Position numbers and translations under genes: made by a program
Origin: Labia minor
Taxonomy: Eukaryota; Arthropoda; Insecta; Dermaptera; Spongiphoridae
Direction: 5' to 3'
Assembly (NCBI GenBank): GCA_963082975.1
Contig: OY720345.1
Span: 8,458,491-8,522,490 of the forward strand
Length of the DNA: 64,000 nt
Notes under the pieces: generated by a model
What the model saw: only the letters and a program-made list of their open reading frames with translations
Database searches by the model: none
What the model was told of the DNA's origin: nothing
Shown here: positions 21,263 to 33,317 of the stretch, one piece after another
How the letters are laid out: each line of letters opens with the position of its first letter
Numbering within the stretch: the stretch's first letter is position 1

Positions 21263-21780
21263 ATAAAAATTAAATCCGAAAAAAATTAATGATATTTTCA
21301 TATTAATTTAAAATCGAAAAGTTTAAAATATGTTCTATTTTTTTTTTTTTTTATTTTAAATCAATAACAATTTTTAATTTTATTATTATATTTTTACTTA
21401 ATTAATTAATAGAAATAATATTTATACACTTTCAATATATTAATGGATTATTAATGTATTTCGATGTTAATAATTACTTTGGGAAATGGAAGGATGAGTA
21501 ACGTGGAGGGAGAGAGAGCAAAGTGGAATGAGATACTGTTAAAAGTGGAAAGGGAAAAAAAGAATATTTAATCATCACCAAATATAATGCGAAATATAAT
21601 TATTCCCAAGATAGTTTTATCATAAAATTCATTTGTATGTTTATATAGGGGGATTCAATTATATAAATATAAATTTACATAAGTTGTAATATACATATTT
21701 AGTTATTTAGTTACCAAACAAAAACAAACAAACAAAAAAAATAAAACAACTAAACATTTCAATTAGGCGTATAATATAAA
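21263..21780. other. AT-rich DNA
   Basis: Nothing recognisable apart from homopolymer runs. Confidence 0.5.
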
Positions 21781-21781
21781 G

Positions 21782-22230
21782 TACGAGATGTGTTCGAAAA
21801 GTAAGGTATTGCGAGATTTTACGAGACTATTGCTGACAAACATTTTATTTTCAATTTATACATTTTTAGTTATTATCACTTCCATGCGAATTTTCCAGTG
21901 TTGGAAGTTTTCCTCTGTGAGCTTCTTTATGCCGTTTTTTCTTTCACAGCTTCAAGGGACTGAAATTTTGTTCCTTTTAATGCAGATTTGTCCTTGGGAA
22001 ATAGATAAAACTCGTATGGTACAAAGTCAGGTGAATAAGGCGGATGGTCCAACACTGGGATCTTGTACATGGCTAGAAACGTCTTGATAGACAATTCAGA
22101 ATAGGCTGGCGCAAAACCACAATTTTTCGTATTCTTTCACGGAGTTGAGCAAGAACCTCAAAGTAGTAATGTTGATTAATACTTTTAAACTTCTGGAATA
22201 AATTCAAAATAAAATGTTTGGCAGCAGACT
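21782..22230 (-). pseudogene. mariner transposase remnant
   Basis: On the minus strand the sequence reads INQHYYFEVLAQLRERIRK, then IPVLDHPPYSPDF and YLFPKDKSALKGTKFQSLEA. This is the C-terminal third of a mariner transposase, with the HPPYSPDLAP signature that includes the third catalytic Asp of the DD34D triad. Frameshifts, an internal deletion of the HDNAPAH region and stops show that it is inactive. The outer end at 21782, CGAGATGTGTTCGAAAAGTA after a TA, looks like the mariner terminal repeat at its TA target. The opposite end was not found. Confidence 0.8.
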
Positions 22231-23400
22231 TGTTATTTTATAGTCACACCTAATATGTAGGTAGCCTCTCGTATATTTTTAGTAATATTCTTATTTTTAT
22301 TTCTTATTCTTATTTATAATACTTATACGTATATCAAATATAATATTATAATAATTTATAATATTAGTTAATTGAAGAATATAAAACTCTAGCCAATAAT
22401 ATTTTGAAAATATTTATTTAACCTTTCATTTAAAAGATTTAAAAGTAAATTTTTGTTTAAAATTCATTAATGCAAAATTACTTCGTATTGAAGAATAAAT
22501 TAAATATTCCATTGGGAGTGGTAGAGGAGGGAAGAAAGGGAATGTCTTAAAGCGTGACAAACGTTCAGAGTTCAGAGTTACAAATAAAAGTGGCAGTTAT
22601 TTTAATACTAAGGGAAGAAATTCTCTCGGGTGGCATTGAACTTAATTAGACGATTGTACTAGAGCCATTCTATTTAGAACTGAGATCAATTTCGTATACT
22701 CTCGAATTCTTTTTATCAAGAGACATGTCAGAAGCGGGCGGCAATCGTTTTTTACTTGAAAAGCAATCATTAATTTAGAGGACCAGGCAAAAAAAAAAAA
22801 AAATGGGTCTAAAGAAGAGAAGAACGATGATAACGATCTAAAAACCAATCCTACAATTCATTTCTAAATTGAAAATACAATTTTTCTATATAAGATATAT
22901 TTTTTATATAATTTTTTTTTGTTGTTGTTTTTATATTAAATAAATATTATTATATGTTATTCAATAGATATCTAATAATATTGAAAAGTATATATTTCAT
23001 TTCAAACATTTTTTTTTATTTTATTTTTTTAATATTAATATTTAAATAATATATTTTTATTTTATTTATGATAATTAATAAAAAAAAAACTTAGTACATA
23101 TTCTATGAAATAATTTAATACAGGGTGAATTTTGAAGAGGTATAATAAAAAGAAATAGCTAATATAAATAATATTATTTTCTACTATTTTAAAATTTAAT
23201 TTATTATTTAATTTATTTAGAGTTATTATTATTTAATATTTGTAACAGAGCGCTTCTGATGGCGAAACATTGAACTAAGAAAATATATTAATTATGACTT
23301 ATCTAAGATGCAGGACTTTGATTACCTTCAGTATTTAAATAAATTAATTAGAAAAACTATGAAATTGGTTTGCATCGAATAAGGACGTTAAAATCGATTT
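22231..23400. other. AT-rich DNA, one islet
   Basis: A moderately GC-richer piece at 22500-22850 has open frames without splice signals or family similarity. At 23255-23275, GCTTCTGATGGCGAAACATTG resembles the two boxes of a hammerhead with the stem between them missing. Confidence 0.35.
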
Positions 23401-23603
23401 ATAATGATGTTTATATTAATTATTTAAGGTTAGGTTTTGTATAAATTAGGAATCTGATTTAATCTAAAATGCAGAGAATTTTATTAATTTAATTTTATAA
23501 TATATAAAAATGTATATAAAATGTATAATAAAAAATGCAGAGAAATCGGATTCCTAATTTATACAAAACCTAACCTTAAATAATTATAATAAACATCATT
23601 ATA
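23401..23603. repeat. Long palindrome, 60-bp arms
   Basis: Arms 23401-23460 and 23543-23603 are nearly perfect inverted copies (AAGGTTAGGTTTTGTATAAA), separated by about 82 bp. It is likely a small foldback element. Its arms are unrelated to those at 3681 and 19281. Confidence 0.7.
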
Positions 23604-23703
23604 TATTTAACTAGAAAATAACGAATCTATTTTTGAAAAAGACATGAAATATATTGTAGTTTTTTTTAATGTATTTTATATATAAATTACGTATTTCATA
23701 GAA

Positions 23704-23892
23704 ATGGTGACCATCGTTATCGATAGAAAGCCGTCCGTAGACATTTCTGGCTCGGTTGAAACGTATCTGTGCCAAATCGAAAAACAATTTTGCATTCACA
23801 CTGTAAAGGAAATCATGGAATGGCCAAGGAATGTTAAAATGGATGAAAATGTTGATGCAGTAACATCATCGTTGATGTTTTACTGGTTAGAG
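23704..23892 (+). other. Possible coding fragment cut by a hAT end
   Basis: About 63 codons beginning ATG at 23704 (MVTIVIDRKPSVDISGSVE, later KEIMEWPRNVKMDENVDA) have higher GC content and more coding-like composition than their surroundings. The frame runs into the hAT terminus at 23893, where it ends. I do not recognise it, and no splice sites bracket it. It may be a fragment of a gene or of a transposon protein. Confidence 0.3.
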
Positions 23893-24010
23893 CAGTGTTT
23901 CCCAACCTTTTTTATTCTATACCCCACCTAAGCCATTTTAAAATTCTTATGACCCCCCCCCCCCCACCCTCTATGAAACATATACATAATTTTTAATATT
24001 AAAAAATTGA
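23893..24010. mobile_element. hAT-like terminus, partner end not found
   Basis: CAGTGTTTCCCAACC followed by a C-rich run is a typical end of this window's hAT MITEs. I could not find a matching right end or an 8-bp duplication of GGTTAGAG downstream. Confidence 0.45.
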
Positions 24011-24635
24011 AATTGAAAAATAAAAAACTTTTTATAAATTTCGATGAAACGCCTATGGTCTATATTTTTAAATTAATTAATTTAAAAAAAAGGAAAAAAC
24101 ATAAATAAATTTAAGTAAGGTAAACATACCAGTAGTTGATTTCTGTACAAGTAATTGACTATTTGATAGATTTTTTTTTATCAAAATAGACTTTTTAATT
24201 TCTCTGTTTCATTCTTAAGCAATCCGGAAGAGGCTCTTTTTGATATTTATCGATATCTCGTGCTTTATTTGAAATTAAAAAGCTTATTTTGATAAAAAAT
24301 CTACCAAATGGTCAATTACTGGTACAGTAGTCAACTACTGGTATGTTTAACTTAATTTAAAAATAAAAAACGTTTATTATTAAAAAAAATACTATTTGTA
24401 GATTTAAACACAGTGATTCTTTCACAGTATATTTATTTTTTTTTCTTAAATATCCACCAGCTGCTCAGACCGCTATAACTTCTAAACAAGAGTAAAGTAA
24501 TATTACTTAATATCGTTATTTTAGACAAACTAAAATTAATGCTAACTTGTGCTAGGTTAATACAACTCACAACAGATATATTGTATAATTCCGTAGTGGT
24601 AATTCTATTTTAGAAAACTAAATTTGGGATATACT

Positions 24636-24870
24636 TAAAGTGACCATACGTCCTCTTTTCAGGTAGCTTGTCCCTTATTTAAAATTTATTATTATAGATT
24701 CTTATACTAAGTTATTATTATATTATTTAATATATTTTTCAGTTATTTTCATTATAATAAACAGAAATAATGAAAAATATACGTTTTCTTCATAGCCTCC
24801 CCAAACTATTACCTAAAATTAAAAAATGTCCCGTTTTTAGGAAAAAAATAAATGGCCACGTTAGATATAC
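24636..24870. mobile_element. Decayed TAGGGTGACC-type MITE
   Basis: The left side has AGTGACCATACGTCCTCTTTT and the right has TGTCCCGTTTTTAGG, then TGGCCACGTTAG, resembling the element at 2808-3025 with eroded ends. Confidence 0.5.
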
Positions 24871-25412
24871 TAGTATTGGTAGGTATACTATATTTTATGT
24901 AATAATTTTAAAGAAGAAATTATTTTTAAGTAGATAATAAATAAATTATTAAATAATTATTTATCTAATTTATAAATATTAGAAAAAAGAAACTAAAATT
25001 GTATTTTTACAATTACAAAAAAAAAAAAAACAAATTTAATATATTATATTGCCAAATTTAATTTATATTATATATATAGGCTGGAATGTTATTAAAATTT
25101 ATATAGTTATTATTTTTTCATGATATTACTGATGATACAATCTTAGCACAACTTAACACAACCTAAAACAGATGAAAAAAATTCGAAAATCGCCAAGTGT
25201 GGAGGAGGAGGAGGAGGACTAACTTTTTTCACATTATGAATTTGTTTTGTTTATTGTTTAATCCTATAGAAAGATAAGTTTTTTGTTTTTGGTTTTTTTT
25301 TTAGTAAACATATTAAGAGAATTGATAAATAAATAACTTATAAAATAAACAAAGTAAAGATTCAAAATTATTACCATATACATACTATATTAGACTGTAG
25401 CATAGGTTATAT

Positions 25413-26608
25413 CAGTGTTTCCCAAACTTTTTTGACCACGACCCACTTCAATAAAAAAAAAACATTTATTTAGAGCACAAATTTTATTTTTCAAAAAATC
25501 AAGTTGTTTATTTCATATACAAATATTGCAAAATAATTATATAAGAAAAAAATAAAAGTAATTAAAAAATTAAAAATTTTCAAATTGTTTAATTTATTCC
25601 AAAAATTTTAAAATAATTATACAAGAAAAATAGAAGTAATTAAAAAAATAACAATTATATTCATTTACTATAGTGTAGTAAAAAACTAAACTTTGTTTTA
25701 CATATTTTGTCCTTAATGCGAAGGATGATGTTTGTCATCACATAAAAGTTTTAAATTAAGGGGTAATGATGTTAATTTTATGCTCAAATTAGGTTCGACA
25801 TGCAACGTGTTTCGATATTTATTTTTTAAGTACACCAAGGTCGAGAACGCAATGGTGACAAAAGGCATTAAAAATTATATCGCTTATAAAATATTTTTTG
25901 TGTTTCTAATGATGTAAATTAGCTGGAGTGTCTCCACTCGACTATCTCGCAAATTTGAATTGGATTAAATAACATAATATAAGTAATACTTTTAAATTAA
26001 ATTTAATTAATTATAAATTATTAATTAAAATTAATAAATAATATTTATTAAATCAACGCATGTTTGACTCTTTGTTGATGGCACCACGTCACGTGTTGGC
26101 GCGTGAGATTTGCAGTGTTAAAAAATTAATTCTGATACTTTCAGTGATTCAATCAAGCTGAAATTCTATATATAGCAGTTTTATACAATTATTAATCATG
26201 TGAAAAATTATAAAATATATATCTTTATTTTTACGGTCACTTTAGAGGAAAAAATTTCAAAACGTTGTAGGTAATGACCATGTTCCGGTTGAGTTTCTCA
26301 AAAGTTGATAGAAAACTACGAATTTTGAATAATGCCCATGTAACAAATTTCATGATTCTAGCTCAAACCGTTTTTGCGTAATCTTATCTACACACATACA
26401 CACACGCACACAGACATTTTTCTCAACCTTAGTGAAAATGATTCAGGAACCTTCAAAACCTATAAAAACATCAAAATCTCAAAATCGAAAATTTTCGTGA
26501 TCGCGAGATAGTAAAAATTAATAAGAATTTCTAAAAATTTTTTGCGACCCGGGTAAATTTTTCTGAGGCTCGGTAACCGGGTCGCAACCCACACTTTGGC
26601 AAACACTG
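25413..26608. mobile_element. hAT-type MITE with a nested family B element
   Basis: The ends CAGTGTTTCCCAAAC and (inverted) CAGTGTTTGCCAAAG are flanked by the perfect 8-bp repeat GGTTATAT (25405-25412 and 26609-26616). Without the nested family B copy (25921-26513) the element would be about 600 bp. Non-coding. Confidence 0.9.
25921..26513 (+). mobile_element. Family B element, copy 2, nested
   Basis: Starts with AGCTGGAGTGTCTCCACTCG and ends GCGAGATAGTA. The first half of the 3' hairpin (ACTATCTC) has been deleted in this copy. Its position inside a hAT element shows that it moved as an independent unit with these exact ends. Confidence 0.8.
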
Positions 26609-26616
26609 GGTTATAT

Positions 26617-27289
26617 CATTATTATTATACATTGAAAAATCGTGAAAATAATGCTCTATTAATTAAAATAGAGTGTAAATTGGAAATTTAGAATCATCAT
26701 ATAAATAAATAATTGTATTAGATACTCATTTAATAGAGACGATATTGTCAATCATAAATGAAATTGAATAATAATTTATCAAAAATATTACTATAAAATG
26801 ATTAAATGAGAGTTAGATTGATGTATGTACGTATTTAATATAACATCTACATGTACGATATATTGTATATATATATATTATATTGATTTATTTGTAAAAC
26901 ATATTTGTAACGTTTTATAGGGGTGTAATAATAATCTAGTGACAATAAATGTCAATTTGATGAATAACATTGATTGGTTGGCTTGTAGGGTCGATTACAT
27001 TTAAGTAGACAAGAAAGAAAAAAGAAAGAAAAAAAAAGAGGAGAGAGAAAAAAAATAAAAATTAACAAATCACTATACGAGTATGTATAATTTATGTATG
27101 TATATAATCATTGATAGAAATAATTTTTTAATTATGTAATTAATCTGTAGAATTAATATTACATTATTAAAGTATTATTTTTTTTTTCATTTTAAAATTT
27201 TTACTATGGAAATCCGATTTATTACATCAAAATTATTATTATTATTATTATTTATCATAGTTGTGTCGTTAAGGTAAAATTTTATCTGC
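26617..27289. other. AT-rich DNA
   Basis: No gene or element end was found. There is an AGAAA-rich tract at 27008-27052 and an ATT tract near 27230. Confidence 0.5.
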
Positions 27290-27376
27290 CCTGTTGATCT
27301 TGTTTTGGACGATACAAAGAGGAAATCACCCTAATCCGTATGCCCTTCGATAATAATATTTTTTAATTTTTAATTT

Positions 27377-27995
27377 TTAATTGAAGAACTTTCTAATAAT
27401 ATGGCATGTGTGTAGTAAAATCGCTCTTTGGCCAGTTGTTGAAATTTTTGGTGACACAAATTCATTGTCTGCAAGCACCGAGCATCCCGCCATGATGTGC
27501 TCTATCGTTTCACCCACCATATTGCATCTTCTACGCCGATCTTCTATGGTGTTTTTCATAATTTTTTGTTCTGATGACACGATCCTGAATGGCAAACAGG
27601 AATCTTTAAGTCTCAGGAAAAAGGACACCATCATTGATCCATCTTAAAAAGTTGGTTTGATCGATGTAGGGATCATCTAGGATCTAGGAACTTAGGGAAT
27701 TTGAGGAATGAAGCACTTTATCATGCCATAAGTCTATCTCTGTGGGTTGAGGTCTTCGGGTACAACCCAGGTATTTATGGTTGTAACAATATTTCTACCT
27801 GCTAGTCTAGCGTTTAAGATTTTTATTACTCTACTTTTATATTATTTATTCCGTGAATATACGTGTCATGGTCTGTTCTAACATTTTGGAGTATTCCCAG
27901 GTATTTATATTTTTCTTCGGGTTCAAGCTCGCCGATCGTTTCTCTCAAAATCAAGCTCTCACCTCTTCTGATGTTGGTGGTAGCACATTTATTAT
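27377..27995 (-). pseudogene. R2-like non-LTR retrotransposon: RT end plus restriction-like endonuclease
   Basis: Read on the minus strand from 27990: a KCATTNIRRGESL stretch, LEPEEKYKYLGILQN (the end of the RT/thumb region, where YKYLGI is typical), then NIVTTINTWVVPE. Further down comes LRLKDSCLPFRI, then RRRCNMVGETIEHIMAGC. The spacing C-x8-H-x4-C in that last segment fits the CCHC motif that precedes the restriction-like endonuclease of the R2 group; the first Cys is replaced by Arg. Stops and frameshifts break it several times. Traces may continue to about 28520. It is a dead copy. Confidence 0.75.
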
Positions 27996-28545
27996 TTATT
28001 TACTAATCTTCCTCTCCTGGGTAAAGGTCTCTCTGTAGCTCAGTTCGTATTCCACTTTCCTTCTGATTTTTCTATTTGTGTTGGAGTTAAGTATCCCTTT
28101 TTGAAGATCACATTTTTATCTATCCAAGACGTTTTACTCAGTGAAGTGTAAGCCTGGGTATTGTTTTATGAAATCAGCATATAAGAGTTGTCCGGACAGA
28201 GGGTTATTTTGGTAATAGTTGACTCGATAGAAACATCTTATGATGGTTTTGTTCATCTCGATTGTCCACTAAATTCTTTTATTGCATTCTCTCCTACCGG
28301 CAGTCTTCTCATGTATGTATATTAGCGAGCCAGCTTGAGAAAAGGGGATTGTTAGCATCTCTCGAGTTTCCTCTTCCTCTTGTTGGAGTGTTGGGGCTGT
28401 AGCTTGTTGATTGACAGAGGACCGCCTCGCTCGCCAGCTCTCTGTCGTATACTTTCATACCCACACAGAATCAGCTCCAGATATGCTCTGGCAGTCCTCA
28501 GGCAGCATTTTTTCTTTTTGTATGCCTGCTCAAAAGACTTAGAAA
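27996..28545 (-). other. Probable upstream remainder of the R2-like element
   Basis: GC content stays above background and the sequence continues without a boundary, but I cannot read conserved RT motifs with confidence. Confidence 0.35.
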
Positions 28546-29427
28546 ATAGAAAAAAGTAACCCTCGAAAACCTAATAGCATCGGAGTCGGAAGAAACAAGA
28601 ATTGGCCAAGGGAGGCCAGATAGGAAAGATAAAAGAAGTTATGAGCCCCTCAAGGGAACATGTAAGAGAGTCCAATGCATGTCACTGATAGGTTAAAGAA
28701 CTATGATATTTACTTAAAAATGTTAGTAAACATTAGTTGGAATTAGATGATATTAAAATAAGTAAATAAATAAAGGATTTAATCTGGATTGGAAGGATAG
28801 AGGAACACTTGCTTGATAAGACGATGAACCAACCCTTGCCCGGAATTAGTTAGATGATTAAAATCAACAATTCATTGATGAGTTCATACGTACACCCATC
28901 AATCTCAACACCGAGAATTACTAATCAAGGATCCAATCGGGCACACATTGGCAGCAATTGATTCCAGATGTGCCCCATTGTAATAGAGTACTTCAAGATC
29001 AGTAAGATGATGTAAATTGTAAAACTTAGCACCTTTTTTTAACAAATACCCCGTGGAAATCAGATGGGAGTCAAGAGCGAAGCATCACACGTCCGACCAG
29101 TTCACTCACTTATTTTACTTATTATTATTATTATAGTTTTTCTATGTTTATTAATTTAAAAAAAAATATATTCTGAGTAAAAAATTTATATTTTTAAACT
29201 TAAATTTATGAAAATAATGAAAATATAAAAAATGATGTCAGATAAAAATATTCAGATTAAAAATATTGTAATATAATATTAATTACATTATAATGGTAGA
29301 TGTGAGGAAATTGAGAAAGAGTATATAAATTGATTGTATAGGTTGTGATGGCTCAATATATATGTAACATATAATAAAGATAGAGATACATTTATTAATT
29401 TTTAACATAGAAACTAATATATGGTAG

Positions 29428-29462
<35 letters not shown>

Positions 29463-29742
29463 TAAATATATTATAATTAAGTACATATTTGATATTTTAA
29501 TTAGTTGTTTCAATCATTTGATTTTATTTATTATAAATTATTTCAGTCAAGATAATATAAATATGTATATAAATTACTTATTAGTTTGTTTCAATAAACA
29601 TTTGATAATTAATATTTAATATCAACATTTCAATTTTAAAAATAATTACAAATAATGAATAATACTTAATAAATATAGAATTATAATAGTTTTTAAAATT
29701 AAAATTCTATCTAATCAATTTAAAAATATTAATTTTTATTTG

Positions 29743-29778
<36 letters not shown>

Positions 29779-29940
29779 GTAATCCTAATAATAATAATCC
29801 TTTTTTTGGATAGGTGAAAAAAGTTAACTGACACTAAAAAGTATTGAGGATTTCTAAATGTTAAAAAAAAATAATAGTAATAATATATCGAACATCAAAA
29901 TATTGATAGAATTAGATATTCCAATATTTATTGAGCGTTA
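28546..29940. other. Mixed intergenic DNA
   Basis: 28546-29100 has moderate GC and no recognisable frame. After that it is AT-rich, with (GA)n at 29443-29462 and (TAA)n at 29745-29777. Confidence 0.4.
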
Positions 29941-29949
29941 TCTATTTAT

Positions 29950-30360
29950 ATATATAAAAAAAGGTTTTTGTCTGCACATTGCTCAGAATTTAAAAATTTT
30001 TGCATATCTTCGCGTTTCATGATCTCTAAAAGTGACTGGAATTTTTCATGTCTGTCCGTCCGAAAATTCTGACATTATAGACTCAAAATTGGCTGAACCG
30101 ATTTCGATGAAATTACATCACAATATTCTTACATACCTCTATTTGAACATAGGCTATAAATTTTATTAATATCTAATCAATAACTGCAGAAATTAATTTA
30201 TTAAAATTTGATATGTACATGTTATCATTCAGCAGCGCAAAGAATACAATACAAAGAATGTAATATTTGTATTTTTATTTTTTTCTAATATTTAAATATT
30301 TCAATTGACCAAATTGGCCTTTTTAAGTTATTTAATACAGTGAAAACATTCACATTGCGA
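29950..30360 (+). repeat. Family D repeat, longest copy
   Basis: Begins with GCACATTGCTCAGAATTTAA, includes GTCTGTCCGTCC beside GGCTGAACCGATTTCGATGA, and continues through CATTCAGCAGCGCAAAG. It shows the original order of the two parts that are inverted relative to each other at 20661-21262. Confidence 0.65.
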
Positions 30361-30365
30361 CTATA

Positions 30366-30422
30366 TTACCTGTGGTTGCAACAACCGCAACGGCCAAGAA
30401 CTTTCGAGTATCAAAGATAGAT
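30366..30422 (+). pseudogene. Short LINE-tail fragment
   Basis: Encodes VVATTATAKNFRV, matching the last residues (VVAATKNFRV) of the LINE tail at 16735-17104. Only about 55 bp remain. Confidence 0.5.
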
Positions 30423-30611
30423 ATTACATATACACTAATAATATATAATTAATTTTTTGATTAAATTAAAATATATTTTAAATAAGAACACAAAAAAAAA
30501 ATGAATATATATGAAAATATACTGATTGAAACCAAATGGATGAAAACCTTTTACATATAAACTTTCAACCAAATACTATGTATTACTTCGGAGGTACAGG
30601 GGACAGAGCCC

Positions 30612-30661
30612 CCGTCTAGGTGTGAAAAACGCCCAAGGCGGCCTGAGCAGCTACACCTAGT
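30612..30661. other. GC-rich nested hairpin
   Basis: CTAGGTGT and ACACCTAG are perfect 8-bp inverse partners that enclose a second small stem (CGCC-CAA-GGCG). It stands out in an AT-rich background. It may be a structured RNA remnant or a transposon end; nothing else identifies it. Confidence 0.4.
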
Positions 30662-30669
30662 TATACGAT

Positions 30670-31660
30670 ATAATAAGAGTCAGTGTCTTGGAATGAGATG
30701 AGATATTTTCATTACTAGAACAAAGAAAATAAATCAAAATATATAATAAAGAATTATTATTAATCATATACTAGGATTTTATTCTTATTATATTTACCTA
30801 TATAAAATTCATATAAATTAAATTAAAATGACATGAAAATTATTGATTAATTCTTTCTTTTAAAAGCCATTATTAACTAATTCATTGATAAATATTTAAA
30901 AAAAAGCTTCCTTATTTTCATTTTTCTTCTCATTTCGCTTCTTGAGTTGTTAATGTATCTTTATTTTTTTTATTCTACTTACCGTGTATCCTTTATGAAT
31001 TTCAAGAAGGAACTAAGTATGGCATCCTTTAATCACCCTACGCCATTAGATTAGCATTTGTTTTCCCACCTTCAACTTAAAGGGACAAGTACATATCAAT
31101 TTTTAAAGAGACCATCTCCTTAGAAATAAATTTGTTCATTTTTTTTTTAAATTGATAGCGCAATAGATTAAATTATTCCAATAACCAATCAATCAAAAGT
31201 AAAAAAATGAAAAAATAAATAAATTTTAAATTACTTTTTCAAAAATGTAAATCATCATAAAAATTATTGAAAATTGAAATTCCAAAGAGCATATTAGAAA
31301 ATAAAATGACTTTAAATAAAATATAGAAATATTTTTCAATCCATTAATTTAATAAAAACAAAATATAGGGGGATATATTTTAAATTTAATTAAATATAAA
31401 ATTCCAACTCTCTAATACATCTGTAGGATGATTTCACATTTTAAGCCACAATTGTACTTTTCTCATCGCATATGTCATATAGTAGTAGAATCTGTCTTTT
31501 TTAAAGACACAAAAGATTAGTCTTTAATAAAAATCAAAATACATATACATTCGTATAGTGGTAGGTATGTATTTTCTTTTTTAATTAAATTATTTATTAT
31601 GAAAAAAATCCATTTTCTTTTAAATTATTTGCAATATATTTTATTAAGAAGCTATTGCTA
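30670..31660. other. AT-rich intergenic DNA
   Basis: No exon or repeat boundary was found. Confidence 0.45.
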
Positions 31661-31768
31661 AAACCACGTAACACTGCTAGGAGCTTTGTAGAAAGTCTTG
31701 TAGAATGACAAGTAGATGGCCCCCAACAAAAAAAAAATTCTTGAATAAATTTCAAAACAATTAAATTT

Positions 31769-31879
31769 CATGATTTAGTTCCTCATCCACTGTACTCCCC
31801 AGATCTGGCACCCATCAACTATTCTTTATTTGTAAATCCCAAGAGAATGCTGAACGCTGAAACTTTTAAGGCAAAATAA
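31769..31879 (+). pseudogene. mariner transposase fragment (different lineage)
   Basis: One frame reads HDLVPHPLYSPDLAPINYS, then RMLNAETFKAK and a stop. This is the HPPYSPDLAPxDYHLF region of a mariner transposase; the position after LAP that would carry the catalytic Asp is Ile-Asn here, so this copy is inactive. The neighbouring residues differ from those of the copy at 21782-22230, so the two come from different subfamilies. Confidence 0.75.
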
Positions 31880-31889
31880 AAATGATAAT

Positions 31890-32880
31890 TGGAAAGAAGA
31901 TAGCAACTAACAAATTGAATAATAAATTTATTATTCTGATTTATTTGCACTACACTTTTTGCAGTTGATTGAATCAAACATGCCTATTGACTGCAACAAC
32001 ACTGCAGTTCACATTATTCATAATGTTGACCGTCTCTTAGACAAAGTGTTGTTAAATTTCAACGTCCTGTCCTGAGTATAAAACAGGGAAATATTAGTAC
32101 ACATAATATAAAATATAATAGTTACAACATCAACAAATTTTAAACTGCTGTGATAAAGATATCTTGGCATCTTTACATTTTTCAAATCTAAAGTTATCTG
32201 AATCAAAGAGGACGAAGTCATTCTAAATATTAGATTGAAGGTTCTACACCTCATCATTTTCTGTTGAGAAATAGACGCTCTCATCATGTATCTAAGAAAT
32301 CTCGTGCAGTCAATTCTCTGCAACGGCACCAGATTAACAGTCAAGACATTGCAACGGTGCAGCAATAAAAGCAAACCAATACCGGAAAAGTCCAAAACAC
32401 ATTCGTTTCTGGAATCCATTTAATTAATTACAACAGAGATGTTCATTCGCTTCAAACGTCTGTAGTTTCTTGTACAATTCTCTTTTATAATTATGAATAA
32501 ATAAAAATCAGGGACAAACATTCAAATCGGTAGACATGAACTTAGAAAAACACTTTTTTTTCCAGATCTGTATATCTGTATATATTTTTTTTCCTCTGAA
32601 AATTTCTAATCAATTAATTAATCAAATAGTTTTCATTTATTTTGAATTAGATTAAATTGATTTTTTATTAAATTAATCTTAAATAAATAAAAAAAAAACT
32701 TTCTTATTCTAAAAGTTCTTTTTAAAATTAATGCCGACATTAACTTTTGAATTTTTCCTATTATACTGACAAGTTAGAACGTTGATGTTTGCCTTAAACA
32801 TACCTACCTATACTATGTATGCCCTTTCTTCTATTTTGCTCTTTACTGAAAAGGGAATATACTCATATTATATATATCTT
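31890..32880. other. Unidentified segment, then AT-rich DNA
   Basis: 31980-32470 has open frames on both strands and somewhat higher GC. The 133-codon minus frame has no feature I recognise and no splice signals. It may be transposon debris next to the mariner fragment. Confidence 0.3.
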
Positions 32881-33060
32881 ATCTTATTATACTAGTAAAA
32901 ATTGGATGTTTGTATATTCGTTTGAATATTTGTATATTTCCGAGATATTTTATCCTGCTAAGAATTTTTTTTAACACAATAGATAATTTTCTAAAAAGAA
33001 AAATCGTCTTTATCGGTTTTAGTCTTCTGAAAAATCATCTTTATTAGTATTTTCTTATTA
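32880..33060 (-). repeat. Family A-related fragment
   Basis: AAAAATCATCTTTATTAG, followed by a TTTTTCTTA-type stretch, matches the section of family A next to its TGACGTCA block (compare 57905-57940). Confidence 0.4.
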
Positions 33061-33149
33061 AAAAATAGTAAAATTAAATATAAAATGGCCTCAGCAACGA
33101 CATTAGCGCCATCTCAGTGACAGTTGCCTACTATCATATTCTTTTTTTG

Positions 33150-33317
33150 TAAAAAAAAAAGGTTAGATGATTTTCAGGTCAATTTAATTTTCTTTCAAAA
33201 TGTTTCTAAAAAAAAAAAAAAAGTCAGATGATTTTTGCGATATTCTGAAACAGGGGGGCGTGACCTCACATCAGTGTTCTAAGGGGGGCACAGAGCCTGA
33301 AAGGTAGAGAACCCCTG
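33150..33317. mobile_element. hAT-like MITE, right part
   Basis: Ends with inverted CAGGGGTTCTCTACC at 33317. The interior (GGGGGGCGTGACCTC, GCACAGAGCCTGAAAGG) matches the complete element at 40468-40726, and it holds two copies of the GTCAGATGATTTT module. The left end is not clear. Confidence 0.6.

Noticed and set aside
32018-32419. 133-codon minus-strand frame
   Set aside because: No family similarity that I can see, no splice sites, and it lies beside mariner debris. Kept only as an unidentified segment.
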